This document shows, in pieces, positions 26,233 to 33,713 of a DNA stretch of 39,343 nt. The stretch's first letter is position 1. Every line of letters starts with the position of its first letter. This stretch comes from Candidatus Zhuqueibacterota bacterium (GTDB lineage: Bacteria > Zhuqueibacterota > QNDG01 > JABMRT01), in NCBI GenBank assembly GCA_013202295.1, contig JABMRT010000115.1:1-39343 (forward strand), written 5' to 3'. The notes beneath the pieces were generated by a model that saw nothing but the letters and a program-made list of their open reading frames with translations, was not told the origin of the DNA and did not search any database. A program made the position numbers and the translations under genes.

Positions 26233-26557
26233 AAAATTGGGTTAGAAGAAAGGACTTCTTCTGATCTATTAGAGTTGCAATTAAAATGCCATCTTGCCAT
26301 AACTTTATGCATACATTGTTTTTACGTAAATTAAGCCATTAACGGAATGTCATAATCCAATTATGCAAATTTCATTATGAATTATTTCAAATCGACATAT
26401 TTCAAAATGAACAATTAAAAGTCGGAATTTGGTGCCTATTCTCTCGAATTCACCTTGATTTACTGCCGAGCTTTTGTTATCATGAGTTATCCAAAATACT
26501 CTAACCGCAAGTTCAGTTATCGGATAATTCGACAAAATGCAGGAGGGGACAATTCTA

Positions 26558-27709
26558 ATGAAAACAAATCATTCCAACCTTCACACTATGATCGTCCTTT
26601 TGTGTCTTGCTGCTGTACTCCTGCATACGGCATGCAAGAAAGACAGCGAGATTTTGGCTCCTCGAATACTGGTGGGTAAGGGGCTTTTAACCGTTCTTCC
26701 TTTAAGCCCAGAAGATTTTCACCTTTTTGTAAATCTGGGGCATATGTCACAGCCCGGGCATACTTTTCCCTCAGATCATGGTGGATTTTATTTAACAGAC
26801 TGGCTTATCCGCGTACCCATATTCTGCCCTGCGGATATGATCATCACAAGAGTCGATCGGTCAGAGCATGTGAACCATGGCTATTCTGATTATTCATTAA
26901 TCCTGTCCGTCAATGAGAGTGAATTTCAAATTGTGATTGGACACATCAGCAGCATTCATCCTTACATCCTTGAAAAGATTCTGGATTGGGAGGATGCGGA
27001 ATGCGAATCTTATTCAGTCGCAACTGATACGTTTAGACATTGTATCACGTGGACAAACATTCCCATCTCCGCTGGAGATACGCTGGGAACTGCTGGAGGC
27101 AATCCAGGACAATTCGGATTGGATTTCGGCACCTTTGATCAGAATGTAACGCATGTATTCGCTTCAGACCGGTTTGATGATTATCTGTATCCACACACTG
27201 TATCTCCACTGGATTATTTCACAGATGAAATCAACGCCATTCTGATTCCGAGATGTGGCGATTCATTTTGCGGACTGCCCACCGTGCGCACAAAAGATCC
27301 GGTCGGTGGCACGATCGCGTATGATGTGCCCGGAACCGCGCAAGGGCTTTGGTTTAAACCAGGCGAGCCCCTGTTTCCGGAGACGCCCCATCTTGCGCTG
27401 GTCTATCACAATGTCGATCCTGATGTTCCACAATTCTCTGTGGGAACGTCTCTCCCCGGCCTCATCTCTGGGCCTTATACCTTTGATATCTCGGACACCG
27501 GAACCGTAAACAGCGCATTTGATGAGGTGATCCCTGACGGACAGATCTACCAATACGACATCCGGTATGATTGTTCCACCACTGCGGATATGCGCCATGT
27601 GTTCCTCATGCAACTCCTCGATGAGGAAACTCTGAAAATTGAAAGGCAAGAAGTCTCTGCGGGACCGCCGTGGCAATTCACCGAGAATGCTGTGCTGTAT
27701 GAACGATAA
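26558..27709 (+). CDS. Envelope protein with degenerate M23/LytM-like fold
   Basis: 383 aa from ATG 26558, with AGGAGG upstream. The N-terminus is a membrane/secretion signal (TMIVLLCLAAVLLHTAC) whose Cys26 followed by KKD suggests a lipoprotein, although His at -3 departs from the lipobox. Residues 55-200 follow the order of an M23 peptidase core: GHTFPSDHGG (H68, D73), PIFCPADMIITRVDR, QIVIGHISSIHPYI, ISAGDTLGTAGGNPGQ and GLDFGTFDQ. The metal ligands are incomplete compared with active LytM (no HLH; FGLDFG in its place), so it may bind rather than cut. The C-terminal 150 residues are unrecognised. It is 36 bases before the esterase and may share its transcript. Confidence 0.6.
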   Translation: MKTNHSNLHTMIVLLCLAAVLLHTACKKDSEILAPRILVGKGLLTVLPLSPEDFHLFVNLGHMSQPGHTFPSDHGGFYLTDWLIRVPIFCPADMIITRVDRSEHVNHGYSDYSLILSVNESEFQIVIGHISSIHPYILEKILDWEDAECESYSVATDTFRHCITWTNIPISAGDTLGTAGGNPGQFGLDFGTFDQNVTHVFASDRFDDYLYPHTVSPLDYFTDEINAILIPRCGDSFCGLPTVRTKDPVGGTIAYDVPGTAQGLWFKPGEPLFPETPHLALVYHNVDPDVPQFSVGTSLPGLISGPYTFDISDTGTVNSAFDEVIPDGQIYQYDIRYDCSTTADMRHVFLMQLLDEETLKIERQEVSAGPPWQFTENAVLYER

Positions 27710-27745
27710 TTTTATCAATACAACTCATCTGAAATAGGAGGTAGG

Positions 27746-28651
27746 ATGCTCTTACACAACACATTTAAATCTAATCAATGGATTTGTTTGCTCAAATCCG
27801 TGATCTTTGTGCTATTGCCTGCGCTATTGATCGCCCAATCCGGCAAGGTCTATGACAATCTGTCTGTTAAAAGCAAAATCCTTCAAAGTGAACGTAAGTA
27901 TGCGATTTACCTGCCGCCTGACTATGAAACTTCTGAACGCTCTTATCCTGTTTTGTATCTGTTGCATGGTAGTGGTGATGATCAAACTGGATGGATACAG
28001 TTCGGTGAGGTGCTGCGTATCGCGGATAAAGCCATTTTCGAGGGAACTGCAACCCCCATGGTGATTGTGATGCCCGATGCCAATACGGTTCGAAGAGGAT
28101 ATTCGAACTCCATCCAGAATACATGGCGGTATGAAGATTTTTTCTTTGATGAGTTGATGCCTCATGTCGAAAAGACATTTCGCATAAAAGGAGAAAAAAG
28201 GTACCGCGCTATTTCCGGATTGTCAATGGGTGGGGATGGCACGTTCACGTACGCATTGCATCAGCCGGATCTCTTTTCGTCGGCATGTCCGCTTAGTGCT
28301 GGAACGGGTCCAAATAGTACAGAACGAATTAAAGAACGGATCGAACGCTATGGCGATGATGCGGATCAAATGCCTCCTGATTCACTGATTGAGGCGTATC
28401 TCAAACGTCAGAGTGTGGTCTATATGATGGAAAATCTGGATGTGGAATCAATTAAATCTGTACGATGGTACATCGACTGCGGCGATGATGATTTTCTGTA
28501 TGAGGGGAACTCTCTTGTCCATATTGCCATGCGCAAGCGAGAGATCCCTCATGAATATCGTGTGCGTCAAGGGGCTCACAACTGGACGTATTGGCGTGAT
28601 TCGCTTCCTGAAGTGCTACGGTTTGTTTCTGACGCTTTTCATCAGCATTAA
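27746..28651 (+). CDS. Secreted alpha/beta-hydrolase esterase (esterase D / feruloyl esterase-like)
   Basis: 301 aa. A signal-type N-terminus (SVIFVLLPALLIAQS) precedes an esterase fold: RKYAIYLPPDYETSERSYPV, LYLLHGSGDDQTGW (oxyanion region), VIVMPDAN, the nucleophile elbow GLSMGG (Ser160), the acid in YIDCGDDDFL and the His in GAHNWTYW. This is the layout of the putative esterase family (PF00756) that includes feruloyl esterases, acetyl xylan esterases and S-formylglutathione hydrolase; with a signal peptide a carbohydrate-ester role outside the cytoplasm is more likely. AGGAGGTAGG precedes the ATG. It ends before a palindromic repeat that may stop transcription. Confidence 0.88.
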   Translation: MLLHNTFKSNQWICLLKSVIFVLLPALLIAQSGKVYDNLSVKSKILQSERKYAIYLPPDYETSERSYPVLYLLHGSGDDQTGWIQFGEVLRIADKAIFEGTATPMVIVMPDANTVRRGYSNSIQNTWRYEDFFFDELMPHVEKTFRIKGEKRYRAISGLSMGGDGTFTYALHQPDLFSSACPLSAGTGPNSTERIKERIERYGDDADQMPPDSLIEAYLKRQSVVYMMENLDVESIKSVRWYIDCGDDDFLYEGNSLVHIAMRKREIPHEYRVRQGAHNWTYWRDSLPEVLRFVSDAFHQH

Positions 28652-28674
28652 GAAAACACCTTCCTTATAAGTAG

Positions 28675-28694
28675 GGGCGGATCATGATCCGCCC
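28675..28694. repeat. Palindromic repeat, GGATCATGATCC family, copy 1
   Basis: GGGCGGATCATGATCCGCCC is a perfect 20-base palindrome, flanked by GTAGG on the left. The same core recurs at 32172-32193 and 33456-33475. It lies between the convergent esterase and propeller-sensor genes and could act as a bidirectional transcription stop. Confidence 0.8.
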
Positions 28695-28842
28695 TTTTGA
28701 AATTGGGGATCAACTTAACATTCCTCTTTCTTAGGTATTGTCTGGTGTGAGTGAAAAATAAGAAAATTCCATGCATAATTGTCTCAAAAATACGATTCTT
28801 CATTGCCCAATTGATTATATCTGTAAAAAAATAAAAATAGAA

Positions 28843-31770
28843 TTAATCGCTTCCACAATCACATGATTGATCCTCACCATTGATTATCTCATCAGGAAAA
28901 TATTTGGGTGAACAATCCGGGCAAAGGCTGTGACTGAACTCTACATTTGAGTTTTTACTAATATAGCTTTCCACTTGATGCCAGTAACCCTTATCGTCCC
29001 TGACATTTTTACATGCCGCACAGATTGGCAACAGCCCTTCCAGGTGCTGGACATCATCAAGAGCAGTTTGAAGTTCCTCATTCGCCGCGGCCAGTGCTTC
29101 GGTTCTTTCATGTACCCGGATCTCCAGAAGCTGTTTGCGACGCCGGATGCTTCTGGTGCGTAAGTAATGGATGAAAAGGATGAATCCAATCATCGTTAAA
29201 ATCATGCATGCCTGGAACCACCTTGTCTGCCAGAATGGGGGATGGATTGTAATTAAAAGAATCCGGTTTTCCGGATTCCAGACTCCATCATTGTTTGATC
29301 CCTGCAGCTCAAATTGATATTCACCCGGGGATAGTCTCGCATAAGTTGCCGAATTTTCATTACCTCGATTATGCCAGGCTGTTTCAACTGGTCTCATTCT
29401 GTAACGGTATTGGTTGTTTCCCGGGTCGATATAATTAAGTGCGGCGAACCGAATTTCGAATCCATTTTGTTGATAATTAAGATGGATAGGTTCATGCTTC
29501 TGAGAGGTGCAATGTAGATTGAATTCGGTGGAGTCGTTCAGCAATTGAAATCCGAGGATGACGATAGGGGGGACTAGCGTATTAGATCGGATTTTATCAG
29601 GATGAAAGATATTGAGCCCATTGACACCACCGAAAAAAATCTCTCCGCGGAGGTTTATAAATTGTGCGTGTACGTTGAACTCAAATGCCTGAAGCCCGTC
29701 TGATACTGAGAAATTCTTAACCTGCCCTGTGGCCGGATCAAACCGGCATATTCCATTGTTGGTGCTCAGCCAAAACCGGCCCTTGCTATCTTCCAGAATG
29801 CTGTAAATGACATCATTGCACAGCCCGTCTTGCATGGTATAGCTGGCAAACTTTCCAGTAGACAGGTCCAGCCTGTTCAAACCGCCGCCGTACGTGCCCA
29901 GCCAGATATTGCCGGTTGAATCGTGATGAATATCCATGACATAATCATTTCTGAGGCTTTCACGATCTGACGGATCATGCCTGAAATAGAGCGGCTTTTC
30001 CGGCAGTTCTGAGGGAGTCATACTTTCAACAAGACTAACCGGGATTTGAATGACTCCGTAACCATCTGTACCAGCCCATAAATTGCCTTCATTGTCCTGA
30101 TGCAGGACATGCACATTGTAATTATCGGCGAGGGAATCCGATTGCATCAAATATTTGTAGCGCACAAACCGGTAGGGAAAATCCGACCTTGATTCTAGAT
30201 CGGGATCATAGATTAGCTTGGTCAGGCCCATGTGATAAGTGCTGTACCAGATATTCCCTTTCCGGTCTTCAAACAGGGCCATGATGAATTCATTTTGAAG
30301 GGCTTGATCCTGATCAGGGTCAAATGGAACATGCTGAAATCGGAGCGGCTTGCCGGGCTGAATGACCGAATAATCCAATCCCCAGCCATTTGCTGCCACC
30401 CATAGAATGTTCCGGCTGTCAATCAGCACATCAATGATGTAATTTCCGACAAGACTCTGCGGATTTTGATCGTCATGTATATAGTGGCGTATCTGTTTGG
30501 TTTCAGGAGAATAGACATTCAATCCACAATTGGTGGCAATATATACGTTCTGCTCCAAGTCCTCGCAAATCGCCCAGACATAGGGATTGCTCAGGGAATT
30601 GGGTTCACCGGGCATATGGCGGATATGCTCAAATTGGTTTTGAAATACACTCCAGGTATTTAATCCCTGATCCGAACCAAACCATAGTAACCCGGAACGG
30701 TCCTGATAGATAGATGATATGAAATTGCCCTTCAAACTGCGGACTTGATTCGGATCCTGCTTCCAGATTTCGAAGGTGTTTATTTCACGGTTCATCCGGT
30801 TGAGACCATCTTCTGTGCCGATCCAGAAATCTCCGGAACCATCCTCAATCATGGAAAGCACTGTGTTTGAGCTCAGAGAGTTTCGGGAATCTACTTCATT
30901 CTCAAAATAAACAAATCGGGATGATTTTAATTCCTCCCATTCCTTGATTCCGTCTGGACCCGCATCCTGCTTCATTCGACTCAAACCACCCAGCTCGGTG
31001 CCGATCCAAAGGGTTCCCTCATCATCTTGCATAATACACTTGATGTAATTGCTCCACAATCCGCAGGTATTTTCTTCTGTATAATAAAAATGATGAAATA
31101 ATCCGTTTTCCCGGTTGAATACATTCAGTCCCCAATTGGTACCAATCCAGAGATACCCGGCCTTGTCTTCAAGCAGACAGTTTACCCAATGATAAGAGAG
31201 CCCGGTTGAATCTCCGGTGCCTTCAATGTGAGAAAATTGTATGGCTTCAGTAGTCGGATTAAAAGCGGACAATGAATCCAGTTTGGCCAGATTGACAAAA
31301 TTGAGTCCGTTCGCAGTGCCGACCCACAAAATCCCTTGTGAATCTTCGATAATCGTCCGTACGGAATCATGGCTTAATGTATGCGGCTGGTCCAAATGAT
31401 GTCCAATCCGGATAAAGTCGCCTGAACTGCAACGATACAGATTCAAACCGCCGTCATGGGTCCCGATCCACAACCTGCCTGCATGATCTTCACAAATGGC
31501 TGAGATGTCATTGCCGCCTATGCTTGTGGAATCCCAGGGATCATGACGGAATGTTTTAAATTGATATCCGTCATACCGGTTTAATCCATCCTCAGTGCCA
31601 AACCACATAAAGCCTGTACGATCTTGGAGCATGCATTTGATACTGTTTTGTGAAAGACCATCACTGATATCGAGATGCTGAAATGATAGATCCGAAGCCT
31701 GGCTTATTACGACACCTAGGGTAAGGAGGAAAATCAGGTTTATAAGACGATGTTTTTTACGTATTTTCAT
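28843..31770 (-). CDS. Periplasmic two-component-type propeller sensor with C-terminal Cys-rich module, no kinase
   Basis: 975 aa. A signal peptide (INLIFLLTLGVVISQAS) is followed by many Reg_prop blades (FQHLDISDGLSQNSIKCMLQ, MWFGTEDGLNRYDG, LWIGTHDGGLNLY and others) forming beta-propellers to about residue 735. A Y_Y_Y domain follows (NGFEIRFAALNYIDPGNNQY, YQFELQGSNNDGVW, ILLITIHPPFWQTRWF), a membrane helix (about 849-870) and a coiled coil (about 871-910). The protein then ends with LPICAACKNVRDDKGYW, a Cys pair at 917 and 920 and another at 950 and 953 (SHSLCPDCSPKYFP), plus CDC near the end. This Cys module is known at the ends of PAS and receiver sensors. No His-kinase or HTH domain is present, unlike the usual hybrid two-component relatives. 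Confidence 0.9.
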   Translation of the reverse strand: MKIRKKHRLINLIFLLTLGVVISQASDLSFQHLDISDGLSQNSIKCMLQDRTGFMWFGTEDGLNRYDGYQFKTFRHDPWDSTSIGGNDISAICEDHAGRLWIGTHDGGLNLYRCSSGDFIRIGHHLDQPHTLSHDSVRTIIEDSQGILWVGTANGLNFVNLAKLDSLSAFNPTTEAIQFSHIEGTGDSTGLSYHWVNCLLEDKAGYLWIGTNWGLNVFNRENGLFHHFYYTEENTCGLWSNYIKCIMQDDEGTLWIGTELGGLSRMKQDAGPDGIKEWEELKSSRFVYFENEVDSRNSLSSNTVLSMIEDGSGDFWIGTEDGLNRMNREINTFEIWKQDPNQVRSLKGNFISSIYQDRSGLLWFGSDQGLNTWSVFQNQFEHIRHMPGEPNSLSNPYVWAICEDLEQNVYIATNCGLNVYSPETKQIRHYIHDDQNPQSLVGNYIIDVLIDSRNILWVAANGWGLDYSVIQPGKPLRFQHVPFDPDQDQALQNEFIMALFEDRKGNIWYSTYHMGLTKLIYDPDLESRSDFPYRFVRYKYLMQSDSLADNYNVHVLHQDNEGNLWAGTDGYGVIQIPVSLVESMTPSELPEKPLYFRHDPSDRESLRNDYVMDIHHDSTGNIWLGTYGGGLNRLDLSTGKFASYTMQDGLCNDVIYSILEDSKGRFWLSTNNGICRFDPATGQVKNFSVSDGLQAFEFNVHAQFINLRGEIFFGGVNGLNIFHPDKIRSNTLVPPIVILGFQLLNDSTEFNLHCTSQKHEPIHLNYQQNGFEIRFAALNYIDPGNNQYRYRMRPVETAWHNRGNENSATYARLSPGEYQFELQGSNNDGVWNPENRILLITIHPPFWQTRWFQACMILTMIGFILFIHYLRTRSIRRRKQLLEIRVHERTEALAAANEELQTALDDVQHLEGLLPICAACKNVRDDKGYWHQVESYISKNSNVEFSHSLCPDCSPKYFPDEIINGEDQSCDCGSD

Positions 31771-31938
31771 TCTGAGATTGCATTGATTTAATTATGCAAT
31801 CAAACCTTTCGAATTCACTGTATTTCGGAGGATTTGTTCCAACCCTCGGTGTTGTGCAACCTTTAAACCAGGGTATTGAATGTGACATAATTGCAACAAT
31901 CATGTCAACAGTTTTAATTTCCCTGTGCCTGGTACTCT

Positions 31939-32095
31939 TGTCATTTCGAGGAGTGCAACGACGAGAAATCTCAGAGTAAGATTCTCATGCAAGCACTCCG
32001 CACAACCCCGAGATCTCTCATCGTCCCGCTCAGGCGGAACTCTTAGAGATGATAGGAATGGGAGATAGAGACGAAGAAGACTCCTCAAGATGACA
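31939..32095. repeat. 157-base non-coding element with TGTCATTTCGAGGAGT inverted ends
   Basis: TGTCATTTCGAGGAGT (31939-31954) and ACTCCTCAAGATGACA (32080-32095) are inverted copies with two mismatches. Inside, GAGAAATCTC and GAGATCTCTC pieces form further weak hairpins. No transposase frame is present. The 5' end is repeated nearby at 32110, which shows that it is a dispersed repeat. Confidence 0.65.
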
Positions 32096-32109
32096 GCAAC
32101 TTACACCCT

Positions 32110-32145
32110 TGTCATTTCGAATCCCCGAAGTGAGTGAGAAATCTC
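32110..32145. repeat. Partial copy of the TGTCATTTCGA element
   Basis: TGTCATTTCGA (32110-32120) followed after a variable middle by GAGAAATCTC repeats the left end of the element 170 bases upstream. It lacks the right end, so it is a fragment or a solo end. Confidence 0.55.
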
Positions 32146-32171
32146 TATTTTTCTCTCTTGCATTCTCCGTA

Positions 32172-32193
32172 GGGGCGGATCATGATCCGCCCC
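32172..32193. repeat. Palindromic repeat, GGATCATGATCC family, copy 2
   Basis: A perfect 22-base palindrome with the core GGGCGGATCATGATCCGCCC. It is embedded in a longer repeat: the preceding TTGCATTC and the following CTACCAAATT, TCGATGATTT and CTTGC are shared with the copy at 33456, so about 65 bases are duplicated. Confidence 0.8.
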
Positions 32194-32319
32194 TACCAAA
32201 TTATCGATGATTTCCTTGCATTATTCCCCTAAAAAATCTATCATAGTGTTGTCCATAATTGTTATTATTATCACTTGAAGTTATCATGTCTTTGAAGCAG
32301 ATAATGGAATCCAATTATT

Positions 32320-33390
32320 ATGAACACAATCTACAAACAACTCGCTGAACATCTCGATCAAATTCCCAATGGATTTCCTGCCACAGAAAGCGGTGTGGAA
32401 CTTAAAATCCTGGCTAAATTGTTTTCAGAAGATGAGGCCACAATTGCGTGTCACATGAGCCTCAATCCTGAATCGGCAAAATCCATCGCGGAAAAACTGG
32501 ATCGGGAAGAACGAGAGGTCTCTAAAATCCTGAAATCAATGGTCAAAAAAGGATTGATCGACCTGGAAAAGGGCAAAGGCGGATTTGACTTCAAGCTCAT
32601 CCCTTTTATCGTCGGATTTTATGAACGGCAAAATGGGGCCATCGAAGAAGAATTTGCACAGTTATTCGAGGCCTATTATCAGGAAGCCCTGTACAGAATG
32701 ATGACAGTCAAACCCTCCGTGCATCGCGTCATCCCTGTTGAGAAGACGATTCCTGTCAATATTGATATCATGCCCTATGAACGGGCGTCCCATTATTTGG
32801 AGAATGCACAATCCTGGGGCGTTTTAAAGTGCATTTGTCGGGTGCAGAAATCACTGATCGGTGAAGGGTGTGATCATTCGGTTGAGAATTGTCTGGTATT
32901 TTCATCCCGGCCCGGTTATTTTGACCGGTCTGATCATATTCGTGCGATCAGCAAGGATGAAGCGATTCAAATTCTCGATCAGGCCGAACAGGAAGGGCTG
33001 GTGCATTCCACTAATAATGTACAGGATGGGGTAGAGTACATCTGTAATTGCTGCTCCTGTTCTTGCGGTGTGTTGCGTGGGATTACGGAGTATGGCAGTT
33101 TGAATGGTATGGCGCGATCCGATTTTTATGTGACGTTGGAAGAATCAAACTGTACAGGATGCGGTATCTGTATCGATCGTTGCCAGTTTGGTGCCTTAAA
33201 CATGGGCGCTGACGGGATTGTTGAAGTCGATCTCGCGCGCTGTTTCGGGTGTGGTTTGTGTGTCTCTTCCTGCGCATCTGACGCCCTGGCATTGAGGCAG
33301 AAATCCGGGTCCGAACTCGAAAGTCCTCCTAAGACTGAAGAAGAATGGCGCATATTGCGGATCGAGGGACGGAAGGTGACTGAGTTATAA
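32320..33390 (+). CDS. HTH and 4Fe-4S cluster protein
   Basis: 356 aa. The N-terminal 100 residues look like a winged HTH (LNPESAKSIAEKLDREEREV, SKILKSMVKKGLIDLEKGKG). The middle contains PYERASHYLENAQSWGVLKC, the Cys-bearing CICRVQKSLIGEGCDHSVEN and CNCCSCSCGVLRG. Two bacterial ferredoxin motifs follow, CTGCGICIDRCQFGAL and CFGCGLCVSSCASDAL, each able to bind a 4Fe-4S cluster. Proteins of this design are known in anaerobes and annotated only as 4Fe-4S binding proteins; an electron-transfer or redox-sensing role is inferred. It stands alone, with repeats on both sides, and ATG 32320 has no strong ribosome site. Confidence 0.85.
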   Translation: MNTIYKQLAEHLDQIPNGFPATESGVELKILAKLFSEDEATIACHMSLNPESAKSIAEKLDREEREVSKILKSMVKKGLIDLEKGKGGFDFKLIPFIVGFYERQNGAIEEEFAQLFEAYYQEALYRMMTVKPSVHRVIPVEKTIPVNIDIMPYERASHYLENAQSWGVLKCICRVQKSLIGEGCDHSVENCLVFSSRPGYFDRSDHIRAISKDEAIQILDQAEQEGLVHSTNNVQDGVEYICNCCSCSCGVLRGITEYGSLNGMARSDFYVTLEESNCTGCGICIDRCQFGALNMGADGIVEVDLARCFGCGLCVSSCASDALALRQKSGSELESPPKTEEEWRILRIEGRKVTEL

Positions 33391-33455
33391 AATTTGGCCT
33401 GTCAGGTTCAAAAATCTGATACTTGAGAAAAGAACTCCCTTGCATTCCCCCGCAA

Positions 33456-33475
33456 GGGCGGATCATGATCCGCCC
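33456..33475. repeat. Palindromic repeat, GGATCATGATCC family, copy 3
   Basis: GGGCGGATCATGATCCGCCC, a perfect palindrome, again followed by CTACCAAATT and TCGATGATTTT as at 32194-32214. With the upstream TTGCATTC the shared unit extends from about 33440 to 33502. Confidence 0.8.
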
Positions 33476-33554
33476 CTACCAAATTGTCGATGATTTTCTT
33501 GCTTGTTTATAACAAAAAATGTATTATTCCTCAACCAATTAATTTTATCATTAA

Positions 33555-33583
33555 ACCTGCCAGGTCTCGGAGACCTGGCAGGT
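33555..33583. repeat. REP-like palindrome, CCTGCCAGG family
   Basis: ACCTGCCAGGTCTC and its exact inverse GAGACCTGGCAGGT are separated by one base, giving a 14-base-pair hairpin. The outer arms match the copies at 33673 and 36798 and the csp terminator. Confidence 0.85.
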
Positions 33584-33672
33584 ATGAACATGATTCCCCC
33601 TTGCATGTTTCTCCCGAAAACATTATTATTAACTATTCATTCGATTTGATCTGAAACAAAGTTTACCTTTTA

Positions 33673-33703
33673 AACCTGCCAGGTTTTAGAAACCTGGCAG
33701 GTT
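33673..33703. repeat. REP-like palindrome just before the restriction gene start
   Basis: AACCTGCCAGGTTT (33673-33686) and AAACCTGGCAGGTT (33690-33703) are perfect inverted copies around TAG. The hairpin ends 10 bases before the ATG at 33714, so it occupies the place of the ribosome site; only a weak AAGAGA remains between hairpin and start. Confidence 0.85.
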
Positions 33704-33713
33704 AAGAGACACT

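Larger units (their letters stand above)
25906..26557. other. Non-coding spacer after the tad operon
   Basis: About 650 AT-rich bases with no convincing gene. It holds an imperfect inverted repeat (25991-26113), an intrinsic terminator reading on the minus strand (26192-26232), and a 17-20 base match to the flp leader (26235-26258). Short minus-strand frames through the terminator (for example 26103-26312) lack ribosome sites and recognisable motifs. The ribosome site of the next gene is AGGAGG at about 26540. Confidence 0.5.
31771..32319. other. Repeat-rich spacer between divergent genes
   Basis: About 550 bases upstream of both the minus-strand sensor and the plus-strand HTH/ferredoxin gene, so both promoters should lie here. 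It contains an element with inverted ends (31939-32095), a partial second copy (32110-32145) and a palindromic GGATCATGATCC repeat (32172-32193). I see no coding gene; the short frames come from the repeats. Confidence 0.5.
33391..33713. other. Repeat-filled spacer before the restriction-modification gene
   Basis: This 323-base spacer contains one GGATCATGATCC palindrome (33456-33475) and two CCTGCCAGG palindromes (33555-33583 and 33673-33703). Apart from AT-rich filler I see no gene. The promoter of the restriction gene must lie here or upstream. Confidence 0.6.

Noticed and set aside
26103-26535. Minus-strand small genes in the spacer before the M23-like gene
   Set aside because: Two frames of 61-69 codons have no ribosome site, and one runs straight through the terminator hairpin and repeat arms.
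31794-32088. Short frames over the repeats upstream of the HTH/4Fe-4S gene
   Set aside because: They consist of translated repeat sequence with no protein-like pattern.
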